A DNA stretch of 13,401 nt from Streptomyces sp. NRRL WC-3549 (GTDB taxonomy: Bacteria > Actinomycetota > Actinomycetes > Streptomycetales > Streptomycetaceae): positions 40,752 through 54,152 of the forward strand of contig NZ_KL585420.1 in the NCBI RefSeq assembly GCF_000721935.1, given 5' to 3'. Under the pieces are notes generated by a model. The model did not search any database, was not told where the DNA came from, and saw nothing but the letters and a program-made list of their open reading frames with translations. Made by a program: the position numbers and the translations under genes. This document shows, one piece after another, positions 1 through 6,512 of the stretch (position 1 is its first letter; each line of letters begins with the position of its first letter).

Positions 1-261
1 CCGCCAGCGGATGACCTGCGGGTCGTAGACGTTCCACTCCTCGGTGGGCAGCACGGTGACGCCGACCCGGCGGCGGGAGGCGACCAGGTGCATCGACTCC
101 AGGACGCGGATCACCTCGCGGACGACCGTGCGGGAGACCTCGAAGCGCTGGGCGAGCTCGTCGGTGCGTAGGACGCACCCCGGGGGGAATTCGCCGGAGG
201 AGATCTCCAGACCCAGGGCGTCCAGCACGTGTGTATGCAGCCCCTGGCTCCGTGCGGTCAT
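1..261 (-). CDS. FadR-subfamily GntR transcriptional regulator, probably the gluconate repressor (3' end outside window)
   Basis: This is the N-terminal 87 residues of a DNA-binding regulator; the rest lies beyond base 1. Reading from the ATG at 261 gives MTARSQGLHTHVLDALGLEI, then a winged helix-turn-helix of GntR type at about residues 31-70. It contains LRTDELAQRFEVSRTVVREV and then a helix ending in VLESMHLV. The following DPQVIRWR (about residues 80-87) is the usual link into the all-alpha FCD ligand-binding domain of the FadR subfamily. The gene is divergent from gntK-gntP across a 130-bp spacer. From family knowledge and this arrangement I infer a repressor of gluconate use that releases DNA on binding gluconate or a phosphorylated product. 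The effector domain is not visible, so the ligand is inferred from position only. Confidence 0.85.
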   Translation of the reverse strand, partial: MTARSQGLHTHVLDALGLEISSGEFPPGCVLRTDELAQRFEVSRTVVREVIRVLESMHLVASRRRVGVTVLPTEEWNVYDPQVIRWR

Positions 262-391
262 GGCCACAGCCTACGATGCGGACCGGAACCAGAAAAAGTA
301 AGACGTTTACATCACATCCTCTTGAATAAGTCGTACGTAATAGGTTTCAGTAGCGCGACGGACCGATGTCGAAGAAGACAGCGAGGCACCA
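262..391. promoter_or_regulatory. Divergent gntR-like / gntK promoter region
   Basis: The 130-bp spacer separates the divergent regulator and gntK. The part from about 290 to 350 is strikingly A+T-rich for this genome, as expected for promoters and a GntR-type operator. Small symmetric elements are present (CGTACG at 332-337, CTTGAATAAG at 321-330), but none is a long enough palindrome to name as the operator. No hexamer pair with good spacing stands out. A GAGG-like ribosome binding site lies a few bases before the gntK ATG at 392. The regulatory role is inferred from layout and base composition. Confidence 0.5.
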
Positions 392-901
392 ATGAGCACC
401 CCCCACGTCGTCGTGGTGATGGGCGTGGCAGGGACCGGCAAGACCACGATCGGCCCCCTGCTCGCCGCCGAACTCGGCGTTCCCTACGCCGAGGGCGACG
501 ACTTCCATCCACCCGCCAACATCGCCAAGATGTCGGCCGGTACACCGCTGGGGGACGCCGACCGGTGGCCCTGGCTGGACGCGATCGGCCAGTGGGCCCA
601 CAGCAGGGCGGGGCTCGGCGGGGTCGTCAGCAGCTCCGCGCTCAAGCGCGCCTACCGCGACCGGCTGCGGGCCGAGGCGCCCGGTGCCGTCTTCCTCCAT
701 CTGACCGGCGACCGCGCCCTCATCGAACGCCGGATGGCCGGCCGCAAGGGCCACTTCATGCCGACCGCGCTGCTCGACTCCCAGTTCGCCACCCTGCAGC
801 CGCTGCAGGAGGACGAGGCGGGCGTCCGGGTGGACGTGTCCGGCACCCCTGAGGAAATAACCGACCGGGCCGTCGCCGCGCTGCGCCGGCTCGAGAACTA
901 A
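392..901 (+). CDS. gntK: Gluconokinase
   Basis: This enzyme phosphorylates D-gluconate with ATP to 6-phosphogluconate in the cytoplasm, feeding the pentose phosphate or Entner-Doudoroff routes. At 169 residues it is the normal size for the small P-loop (thermoresistant) gluconokinases. The Walker A motif GVAGTGKT is at residues 11-18. The family signature EGDDFHPPANIAKM starts at residue 34 and is followed by GTPLGDADRWPWL. SSALKRAYRDRLR and GHFMPTALLDSQF are further typical segments. The start is the ATG at 392, preceded by a GAGG element; longer readings in other frames carry no family sequence. gntP starts 11 bp after the TAA, so the two are surely one operon, probably controlled by the divergent FadR-type regulator. 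No defect is seen. Confidence 0.95.
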   Translation: MSTPHVVVVMGVAGTGKTTIGPLLAAELGVPYAEGDDFHPPANIAKMSAGTPLGDADRWPWLDAIGQWAHSRAGLGGVVSSSALKRAYRDRLRAEAPGAVFLHLTGDRALIERRMAGRKGHFMPTALLDSQFATLQPLQEDEAGVRVDVSGTPEEITDRAVAALRRLEN

Positions 902-912
902 GGATCACCACC

Positions 913-2310
913 GTGACCGGTCTCAGCGTCGAGATCCTGGCAGCGGATGCCGTCGAACCCATCACGTCGGCAGGCAACGCGCAGCTGGGCATCGCCGTAC
1001 TGGCGGGCATCGCCGTCATCGTCCTGCTCATCACGAAGCTCAAGGTCCACGCGTTCCTCGCGCTGACCATCGGCTCGCTCGCCCTCGGCTCCTTCGCCGG
1101 GGCCGCGCCCGCCAAGACGATCGCCAGCTTCACCGCGGGCCTCGGTTCGACCGTCGCCGGCGTCGGTGTACTCATCGCGCTCGGCGCGATCCTGGGCAAG
1201 CTGCTCGCCGACTCCGGCGGCGCGGACCAGGTCGTCGACACGATCCTCGCCAAGGCGAGCGGGCGGGTGATGCCGTGGGCGATGGTGCTGATCGCCTCGA
1301 TCATCGGACTTCCGCTGTTCTTCGAGGTCGGGATCGTGCTGCTGATCCCGGTGGTACTGCTGGTCGCCAAGCGCGGCAACTACTCCCTGATGCGCATCGG
1401 CATCCCGGCCCTGGCCGGCCTGTCCGTGATGCACGGGCTGATCCCGCCGCACCCCGGACCGCTGGTCGCGATCGACGCGCTCGGCGCCAACCTGGGCGTC
1501 ACCCTGGCGCTCGGCGTCCTGGTGGCCGTTCCGACCGTGATCATCGCGGGGCCGGTCTTCTCCCGGTACGCCGCCCGCTGGGTGGACATCGAGGCGCCGG
1601 AGAGGATGATCCCGCAGCGCCCGTCCGAGACCCTGGACCGGCGTCCGAGCTTCGGCGCGACCCTGGCGACGATCCTGCTGCCGGTCGTGCTGATGCTGGT
1701 CAAGGCGCTGGTCGACATCGTGGTGGACGACCCCGCGAACGGCGTCCAGAAGGTCACCGACGTCATCGGCTCGCCGCTGATCGCCCTCCTGGCGGCCGTC
1801 CTGGTCGGCATGTTCACGCTGGGCCGGGCGGCCGGGTTCACCAGGGGACGCCTCTCCACCACCGTCGAGAAGTCGCTCGCCCCGATCGCGGGCGTCCTGC
1901 TGATCGTCGGCGCGGGCGGCGGATTCAAGCAGACGCTCATCGACGCCGGTGTCGGCGAGATGATCCTGGACTTCTCCAAGGACTGGTCGATTCCCGCACT
2001 GCTGCTCGGCTGGCTGATCGCGGTCGCGATCCGGCTGGCGACGGGCTCGGCGACGGTGGCCACCATCTCGGCGGCCGGTCTGGTCGCCCCGCTGGCCGCG
2101 GACATGTCCACGCCGGAGGCGGCGCTGCTGGTCCTCGCCGTCGGCGCGGGTTCGCTCTTCTTCAGCCACGTCAACGACGCGGGGTTCTGGCTGGTGAAGG
2201 AGTACTTCGGCATGGACGTCGGGCAGACCGTCAAGACCTGGTCGGTGATGGAGACGATCATCTCCGTGGTCTCGCTGGTCTTCATCCTGCTGCTGTCGTT
2301 GCTGTGGTGA
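913..2310 (+). CDS. gntP: Gluconate:H+ symporter, GntP family
   Basis: This membrane permease brings gluconate (or a related sugar acid) into the cell, supplying gntK. It has 465 residues, within the usual 440-470 range, with hydrophobic stretches over its whole length, consistent with 12-14 membrane spans. Family landmarks include SIIGLPLFFEVGIVLLIPV near residue 140, HGLIPPHPGPLVAID near 175, GAGGGFKQTLIDAGVG near 335, a GSATVAT segment near 380 and FSHVNDAGFWLVKEYFGM near 420. The start is taken as the GTG at 913 because AAGGA at 900-904 lies directly upstream and overlaps the gntK stop. It is the second gene of the gntK-gntP operon and is followed by a strong hairpin terminator. Substrate specificity within the sugar-acid permeases is inferred from the kinase neighbour. 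Confidence 0.94.
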   Translation: MTGLSVEILAADAVEPITSAGNAQLGIAVLAGIAVIVLLITKLKVHAFLALTIGSLALGSFAGAAPAKTIASFTAGLGSTVAGVGVLIALGAILGKLLADSGGADQVVDTILAKASGRVMPWAMVLIASIIGLPLFFEVGIVLLIPVVLLVAKRGNYSLMRIGIPALAGLSVMHGLIPPHPGPLVAIDALGANLGVTLALGVLVAVPTVIIAGPVFSRYAARWVDIEAPERMIPQRPSETLDRRPSFGATLATILLPVVLMLVKALVDIVVDDPANGVQKVTDVIGSPLIALLAAVLVGMFTLGRAAGFTRGRLSTTVEKSLAPIAGVLLIVGAGGGFKQTLIDAGVGEMILDFSKDWSIPALLLGWLIAVAIRLATGSATVATISAAGLVAPLAADMSTPEAALLVLAVGAGSLFFSHVNDAGFWLVKEYFGMDVGQTVKTWSVMETIISVVSLVFILLLSLLW

Positions 2311-2333
2311 CCCGGTAGCCGGTACGCCACGGA

Positions 2334-2381
2334 ACGCACCTCACCCGCGGTCCCCTGTACGGGGCCGCGGGTGAGGTGCGT
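2334..2381. terminator. Bidirectional hairpin terminator between gntP and the permease gene
   Basis: A perfect 17-bp inverted repeat has its left arm at 2334-2350 and right arm at 2365-2381, with core CGCACCTCACCCGCGG. The 14-base centre can itself fold as CCCC (2352-2355) with GGGG (2361-2364) around a 5-base loop. It begins 24 bp after the gntP stop and ends 12 bp before the stop of the convergent permease gene, so it can serve both. There is no U-tract, which is common for actinobacterial terminators. Confidence 0.9.
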
Positions 2382-2392
2382 GAGGGGCCGGG

Positions 2393-3967
2393 TCAGTGGG
2401 GGGCGGTGCCGGTGTCCTCCGCCGCCTTCTCCAGCTGGAAGGCCTCGTTGCCGAGCCCGATCCGGGCGTGCACCTCCGGCTTGGTGGAGCGCAGCACCGC
2501 GCCGTACACGAGACCGCCGACGAGGGCGAGGACGATGACGCCGGGCAGCAGCCAGTTCAGTACGGAGCCGGGGCCCGAGCCGACCAGGACGTCGAAGTCC
2601 CGGACGGTGAAGACGGCGATCGACAGCAGGGCGATCCCGGCGAGCGCGGAGCAGACGAGCCGGGCGGCCTGCGCGCGGCCGGCACCGCGGCGCACGAAGA
2701 AGGCGATGACGGCGAAGGACGCCGCGGCCATCAGGACGATCACCCCGAGCGCGCCCACGTTGCCCATCCAGGTGAACAGGTGGAGGACGGGTGCGGTGGG
2801 GTCGCCGACCGGCTTGTCGTCCGTGAGGGCGAAGGCCAGCACGACGACGGCGGACACCGCGGACTGGAGCACCGAACCGGTGGCGGGCGCGCCGCTGGTC
2901 TTGTTGGTCCGGCCGAAGGCCGCGGGCAGCAGGCCCTCGCGGCCCATCGCGAAGGCGTAGCGGGCGACCACGTTGTGGAAGCTGAGCAGCGCGGCGAACA
3001 TACCGGTGACGAAGAGGACGTGCAGGACGTCGGTGAAGGTGGCGCCGAGCCGCTCCTCGGTCAGGCCGAACAGCATGCCCGGCCCCTCCTTGAGGGAGGT
3101 GTCCGCGATGAAGCCGGGGCCCGCGGCGACGGTCAGGGCCCAGGAGCTGACGGCGAGGAAGAGGGACGCGTAGCCGACGGCCAGGAACATCACCCGGGAG
3201 ACGACGATCTGCGGACGGCTGGTCTCCTCGGCGTACACCGGGGCCTGTTCGAAGCCGACGAAGGCGGCGATGCAGAAGCAGAGCGCGGTGCCGAGGCCCG
3301 CGCCGGTGAGGGTCTCGGGGTTGAAGGCGTGCAGGGAAAGGCCCTCGGGGCCCGGCTTGCCGACGGCGGCGATGTCGAAGATGACGACCAGGGCGCACTC
3401 GATGACGAGCAGGACGCCCAGCACCTTGGCGTTGAGGTCGATCTTCAGCCAGCCGAGTACGCCGACGACGGCCACGGCGGCCAGGGAGGCGATCCACCAC
3501 TGGAGTTCGATGTCGAGGTAGGTGGCGAAGAGCCCGGAGACCTCGAAGCCGAGGATGCCGTAGATGCCGACCTGCATGGCGCTGTAGGCGACCAGGGCGA
3601 CGAGCGAGGCACCGGCGCCGGCGGTCGGGCCCAGGCCGCGGGCGATGTAGGCGTAGAAGGCGCCGGCGTTGTGGACGTGCCGGCTCATCTCCGCGTATCC
3701 GACGCTGAACAGCATCAGGACGATGCCCAGGATGACGTAGAGCAGAGGCTGCCCCACGATTCCCATGACGCCGAAGACGGTGGGCATCACCCCGGCGACG
3801 ACCATGAGGGGCGCGCTGGCGGCGAGGACCGAGAGGAGCAGGCCGGGGGTGCCGAGCCGGTCCGCGCGCAGGGCGCGTTCCTCGCCCTTGTAGGTGTTGA
3901 TGCCGCCGGTGCCGCGCGGTGTGTTCCCGGTGCCGGTCTCTCTCGTGTCTGTTCTGCCCGTCGACAT
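2393..3967 (-). CDS. APC-superfamily amino acid permease
   Basis: This is a cytoplasmic-membrane transporter of the amino acid-polyamine-organocation superfamily, 524 residues from the chosen start. After a hydrophilic, Thr/Gly-rich leader of about 40 residues come the typical first span with SVLAASAPLMVVAGVMPTVF, then GYAEMSRHVHNAGAFYAYIA, the usual APC segment after span 2. FVGFEQAPVYAEETSRPQ is the hallmark loop before a central span. MGREGLLPAAFGRTNK is the late cytoplasmic loop. About 12 spans are expected. I chose the ATG at 3967 because GAAGGGA lies about 11 bases upstream and the leader fits. An in-frame ATG at 4003 touches the preceding stop but has no ribosome binding site, and further upstream the frame is only the shadow of the next gene. 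The substrate cannot be told from sequence. It is 35 bp downstream of the 4003-4965 gene, so they are probably one operon. Confidence 0.9.
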   Translation of the reverse strand: MSTGRTDTRETGTGNTPRGTGGINTYKGEERALRADRLGTPGLLLSVLAASAPLMVVAGVMPTVFGVMGIVGQPLLYVILGIVLMLFSVGYAEMSRHVHNAGAFYAYIARGLGPTAGAGASLVALVAYSAMQVGIYGILGFEVSGLFATYLDIELQWWIASLAAVAVVGVLGWLKIDLNAKVLGVLLVIECALVVIFDIAAVGKPGPEGLSLHAFNPETLTGAGLGTALCFCIAAFVGFEQAPVYAEETSRPQIVVSRVMFLAVGYASLFLAVSSWALTVAAGPGFIADTSLKEGPGMLFGLTEERLGATFTDVLHVLFVTGMFAALLSFHNVVARYAFAMGREGLLPAAFGRTNKTSGAPATGSVLQSAVSAVVVLAFALTDDKPVGDPTAPVLHLFTWMGNVGALGVIVLMAAASFAVIAFFVRRGAGRAQAARLVCSALAGIALLSIAVFTVRDFDVLVGSGPGSVLNWLLPGVIVLALVGGLVYGAVLRSTKPEVHARIGLGNEAFQLEKAAEDTGTAPH

Positions 3968-4002
3968 GGCGGGGGTGGTCCCTTCGTTGGGGGCAACGTG
4001 CA

Positions 4003-4965
4003 TCACGGGGTGCCGAGCGCGTGGTCGCGCGCGGCGAGGAACGCGGGGTAGGGGTCGCGGCCGGAGTACGACCAGGGGGCGGCGGTCGCGTGCGGGCCGA
4101 TGCGGTGGAAGAGGGCCGCGGCCTCGGCGGGGCGGCCCTCGCAGACCTTGGCGTGGGCGAGGAAGTTGAGGTCGGCGCAGTGCCGGGGGTGGTCCTCGCG
4201 CTCCCATTCGAGCCACCAGTCGAAGGCCGCCTTCATCACCTGTCTGGCCCGGCGCCCGCTCCAGTGGCCCGAGGCCGCCGGGTCGTCGGACACCCCGCCC
4301 TCGGCGGCCAGGACACGGTAGCGCTCGGCGTGCGCGACGACGGGCAGGACGGCCAGCGGGGAGTCGGCGGGGGCCCGCTCGGCGGCCCAGGCGGCGAAGT
4401 CGTACACCTCGTGGAGCAGGTCGCCGCCGGAGCCCGCCTCCGCGAGACGGGCCGTCATCAGGTGGTGTGCCTGGTGGTGTTCGGGGTGCCGGGAACGGAT
4501 CTGCTCGAAGTCCGCGCCGGTGTCGTCCTGGCTGCCGTGGACGCGGTCCAGGGTCATCAGGCCCAGCCAGGGCGTGGGGTCCGCCGGGTCGAGGGCCGCA
4601 GCGGCCCGGCAGGCGTCGCGGGCCCGGTCCCGTTCGGCGGTCTTGGCCTGCGGCCGCAGGGCCCGGACGACGTCGGCGCAGGCCAGCAGCGTGGTGGCGT
4701 CGGAGCTGCCCGGTTCGGCGAGCAGCCAGTCACCGGCCCAGCCGGCCGCGGACGGCACCTCGGCCAGCGCCATGACGCGGTGGCCGCGCCGGTCCCAGTC
4801 GGTGCCGGTCTCCCCTAACAGGGAGCGCACCCGGGTCCACCGGCCCTGGGCGAACTGGTGGCGTGCGTCGACGAGTTCGCTGTCGTCGAGGGCCGGGTCG
4901 AAGGCGTGGTCCGAGCGCCCTCCCCTTCGGCGGGCGCGGCCCAGGGGCGGCGGAGGCGGAGACAT
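4003..4965 (-). CDS. Hypothetical protein, helical repeat-like, linked to an amino acid permease
   Basis: I do not recognise a named family. The 320-residue product starts with MSPPPPPLGRARRRGG, a short proline/arginine-rich lead. The rest looks cytoplasmic and mostly alpha-helical, with Ala-, Arg-, Trp- and His-rich helices. Segments such as RDACRAAAALDPADPTPWLG, RHPEHHQAHHLMTARLAEAG and CEGRPAEAAALFHRIGPHA recall tetratricopeptide-like repeats, though no clean 34-residue periodicity is provable by eye. No signal peptide or membrane span is seen. The ATG at 4965 is preceded by AAAGGA at good distance; the open frame continues to 5115, but that part has low-complexity intergenic character. 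Its stop lies 35 bp before the permease start, suggesting co-transcription and perhaps a role in regulating or using the transported substrate. This role is inference. Confidence 0.75.
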   Translation of the reverse strand: MSPPPPPLGRARRRGGRSDHAFDPALDDSELVDARHQFAQGRWTRVRSLLGETGTDWDRRGHRVMALAEVPSAAGWAGDWLLAEPGSSDATTLLACADVVRALRPQAKTAERDRARDACRAAAALDPADPTPWLGLMTLDRVHGSQDDTGADFEQIRSRHPEHHQAHHLMTARLAEAGSGGDLLHEVYDFAAWAAERAPADSPLAVLPVVAHAERYRVLAAEGGVSDDPAASGHWSGRRARQVMKAAFDWWLEWEREDHPRHCADLNFLAHAKVCEGRPAEAAALFHRIGPHATAAPWSYSGRDPYPAFLAARDHALGTP

Positions 4966-5210
4966 CCGCAGGATTCCTTTTCGACGCGACGTGCGAGCTG
5001 CTCGATGCTCTGTGCGAGCAGTTGATCGCGCACAGCAAAGCGGTAGGGAGTGCTCCACGTCAAGCGTGGTGATGCGCCAACGCCGCTCATCCGGCGCGCA
5101 GTTGACCCGTCGCACCCGAACGGCGCGGCCATCGGCGCAGCTCTTGGACCCGGTGCGGGTGGGGCCGGCGTGACGGAGGAGGAAAAGGTGACGCGTGCCA
5201 CACTGCGGGC
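4966..5210. promoter_or_regulatory. Divergent intergenic region between the 320-residue hypothetical gene and the ASCH gene
   Basis: This 245-bp spacer must hold promoters for both divergent units. On the minus strand, AAAGGA sits just before the ATG at 4965. On the plus strand, a purine-rich GGAGGAGG run at about 5176-5183 is too far from the ATG at 5211 to be its binding site. CACACT at 5199-5204 ends 6 bases before that ATG, a spacing compatible with a -10 element for a leaderless transcript, but no matching -35 is evident. Nothing else could be assigned. Confidence 0.35.
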
Positions 5211-5636
5211 ATGGAGAACAGGGAACCGCTCAAACCGCTGCTGCTCGCCTTCCCCGGACCGCTGCGCGATCAGCTGGTGGAGGCCGTGCTTCGGGGCGAG
5301 AAGGTCTCCACGACCGGACTGCTCGCGGAGTACGAGGCCGAGAGGGAGGAGCTCCCGCCGGTGGGGGAACGGTCCGCGCTCATCGACTCCGGAGGGCGTG
5401 AGGTGGCGGTGGTCGAACTGACGGAGGTACGGGTGCTCCCGCTGGGCTCGGTGGACCTGCGGCACGCCCTGGACGAGGGCGAGGGCCACGCGTCGGTCGC
5501 CGAGTGGCGGAGGGCGCACGAGGCGTTCTGGCAGAGCGCGGAGACGCGGGAGGGACTCGGGGACCCGTCGTTCACGGTGGACGACGACACGATGGTGGTG
5601 GCGGAGAGGTTCCGGGTGGTGGAGCGGAGGGAGTGA
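5211..5636 (+). CDS. ASCH-domain protein
   Basis: A 141-residue cytoplasmic protein consisting essentially of one ASCH domain, a small beta-barrel related to the PUA fold and thought to bind RNA or modified nucleosides. LAFPGPLRDQLVEAVLRGEK and the following STTGLL carry the characteristic G-x-K-x-x-T motif near residues 29-34. HASVAEWRRAHEAFW is the typical helical insertion, and DDDTMVVAERFRVV is the closing strand. Length agrees with stand-alone actinobacterial ASCH proteins. The ATG at 5211 has no good Shine-Dalgarno; a leaderless message is possible. It is a single-gene unit, with 154 bp separating it from ureA. Its biological role is unknown; some ASCH proteins hydrolyse N4-acetylcytidine, but I cannot say whether this one does. 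Confidence 0.88.
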   Translation: MENREPLKPLLLAFPGPLRDQLVEAVLRGEKVSTTGLLAEYEAEREELPPVGERSALIDSGGREVAVVELTEVRVLPLGSVDLRHALDEGEGHASVAEWRRAHEAFWQSAETREGLGDPSFTVDDDTMVVAERFRVVERRE

Positions 5637-5790
5637 CGCGGCACCGCGCGGCCCGCCCCGTGGACGACACGCACGATCCGGCGCGACGCTGCCGATGCAA
5701 CCAGCGATCAGCCGGTATTAGTAGCCATGCGCCGTTAGCGCGCATAGGCCCGTTTCCGGGCTCTTGGTCGGGAACCGAGTGGAGGTTGCA
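5637..5790 (+). promoter_or_regulatory. Upstream region of the urease operon
   Basis: This 154-bp gap precedes the six urease genes and probably carries their promoter. TATTAG at 5716-5721 is a plausible -10-like element in an unusually A+T-rich patch, but I see no good -35. Downstream lie an inverted repeat at 5727-5745 and a short GCCCG-TTTC-CGGGC hairpin at 5748-5761. A clear GGAGG at 5781-5785 is the ureA ribosome binding site. I looked for the paired GTnAC/GAAAC half-sites of GlnR, which controls urease genes in streptomycetes, and did not find a convincing match. Confidence 0.45.
5727..5745. repeat. Perfect inverted repeat in the ureA leader
   Basis: ATGCGC (5727-5732) and GCGCAT (5740-5745) are exact reverse complements around a 7-base centre, about 45 bp before the ureA start. 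The element could be an operator for a dimeric regulator or a small hairpin in the leader RNA. Sequence alone does not decide between them, and a 6-bp arm can occur by chance in G+C-rich DNA. Confidence 0.4.
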
Positions 5791-6093
5791 ATGCTCCTCA
5801 GCCTGCAGGAGAGAGAGCGCCTGATGATCTATACGGCGGCCAAGCTCGCCGAGGAGCGCAGGAGCAGGGGGCTGAAGCTGAATCTGCCCGAGGCCACCGC
5901 CCTGATCTCCTGGCAGCTGCTCGAAGGCGCCAGGGAGGGCCGCACCAAGGCCGACCTGCAGGACGCGGGGCGCGAGTTGCTGCACCGGGACGAGGTGATG
6001 GACGGCGTACCCGAGATGCTGATCCAGGTGCAGGTCGAGGCGACGTTCCCCGACGGCACGAAACTGATCGCGGTACAGGAGCCGATCCAGTGA
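5791..6093 (+). CDS. ureA: Urease gamma subunit
   Basis: This is the smallest structural subunit of the nickel enzyme that hydrolyses urea to ammonia and carbamate. The product is 100 residues, exactly the family length. Landmarks are the start [20 protein letters not shown], then [14 protein letters not shown], the DVAREGRT-equivalent [12 protein letters not shown], and [20 protein letters not shown] followed by PDGTKLIAV. The ATG at 5791 is chosen because GGAGG lies 5 bases upstream and because homologues begin with this sequence; an in-frame GTG further upstream only adds intergenic codons. It is first in the operon and overlaps ureB by 4 bp. Confidence 0.97.
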   Translation: MLLSLQERERLMIYTAAKLAEERRSRGLKLNLPEATALISWQLLEGAREGRTKADLQDAGRELLHRDEVMDGVPEMLIQVQVEATFPDGTKLIAVQEPIQ

Positions 6094-6512
6094 GCGAACG
6101 CCAGGAACGCCCCGGTACGGGCCAGAGCCTCGTCCCCGGGTCCGGCAAGGGCCAGACGAGCGCGTTGGTGCAGCCCGGCGCCGAGAGCACACCGGAACCG
6201 GGGACCCCCGGTCAGATCATCTACGGGGAAGGGCCGGTCGTCATCAACGCGGGCCGCCCCGTGACCAGGATCTCCGTGGTGAACGCGGCCGACCGCCCCG
6301 TCACCGTCGGCTCGCACTACCACTTCGCGGAGACGAACCCGGCGCTGCGGTTCGACCGCGAACTCGCCTGGGGGCGCCGGCTGAACATCATCGCGGGCGG
6401 CATGCAGCGCTTCGACCCGGGCGCCACCGTGGAGGTCGAACTCATCCCGCTGGCAGGCCGGCGCATCGTCCGCGGACTGCGCCGCGAGTGTGGAGGTTCC
6501 CTCGATGGCTGA
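6090..6512 (+). CDS. ureB: Urease beta subunit with N-terminal extension
   Basis: This is the middle-sized structural subunit of urease. The conserved domain runs from about residue 40 ([20 protein letters not shown]) through [20 protein letters not shown] and [20 protein letters not shown] to [12 protein letters not shown]. The product is 140 residues, against roughly 100-105 for most UreB proteins, because about 40 Gly/Ser/Pro/Gln-rich residues precede the domain. The start is well supported: GTG at 6090 overlaps the ureA stop (GTGA) and AGGAG at 6077-6081 lies 8 bases upstream. A GTG at 6168 would give a shorter protein but has no ribosome binding site. The stop overlaps the ureC start by 8 bp. 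Confidence 0.95.
   Translation: MSERQERPGTGQSLVPGSGKGQTSALVQPGAESTPEPGTPGQIIYGEGPVVINAGRPVTRISVVNAADRPVTVGSHYHFAETNPALRFDRELAWGRRLNIIAGGMQRFDPGATVEVELIPLAGRRIVRGLRRECGGSLDG

Noticed and set aside
898..2169. 423-codon minus-strand open frame opposite gntP
   Set aside because: Arg/Asp/Gln-rich shadow of a well-supported permease.
1380..3500. Long minus-strand open frame (706 codons) spanning gntP and the permease gene
   Set aside because: It is antisense to gntP and out of frame in the permease, and it crosses the terminator hairpin; no recognisable domain.
2396..4051. Long plus-strand open frame (551 codons) antisense to the permease
   Set aside because: Asp/Gly/Glu-rich low-complexity translation with no domain; the minus strand has a clear membrane protein.
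4966..5115. Longer N terminus for the 320-residue hypothetical protein, starting at 5115
   Set aside because: The ATG at 4965 has a good AAAGGA site; the upstream codons look like intergenic sequence and would leave little promoter room.
5637..5790. GlnR operator upstream of ureA
   Set aside because: Expected from knowledge of streptomycete urease control, but no pair of GTnAC/GAAAC half-sites with proper spacing was found by eye.
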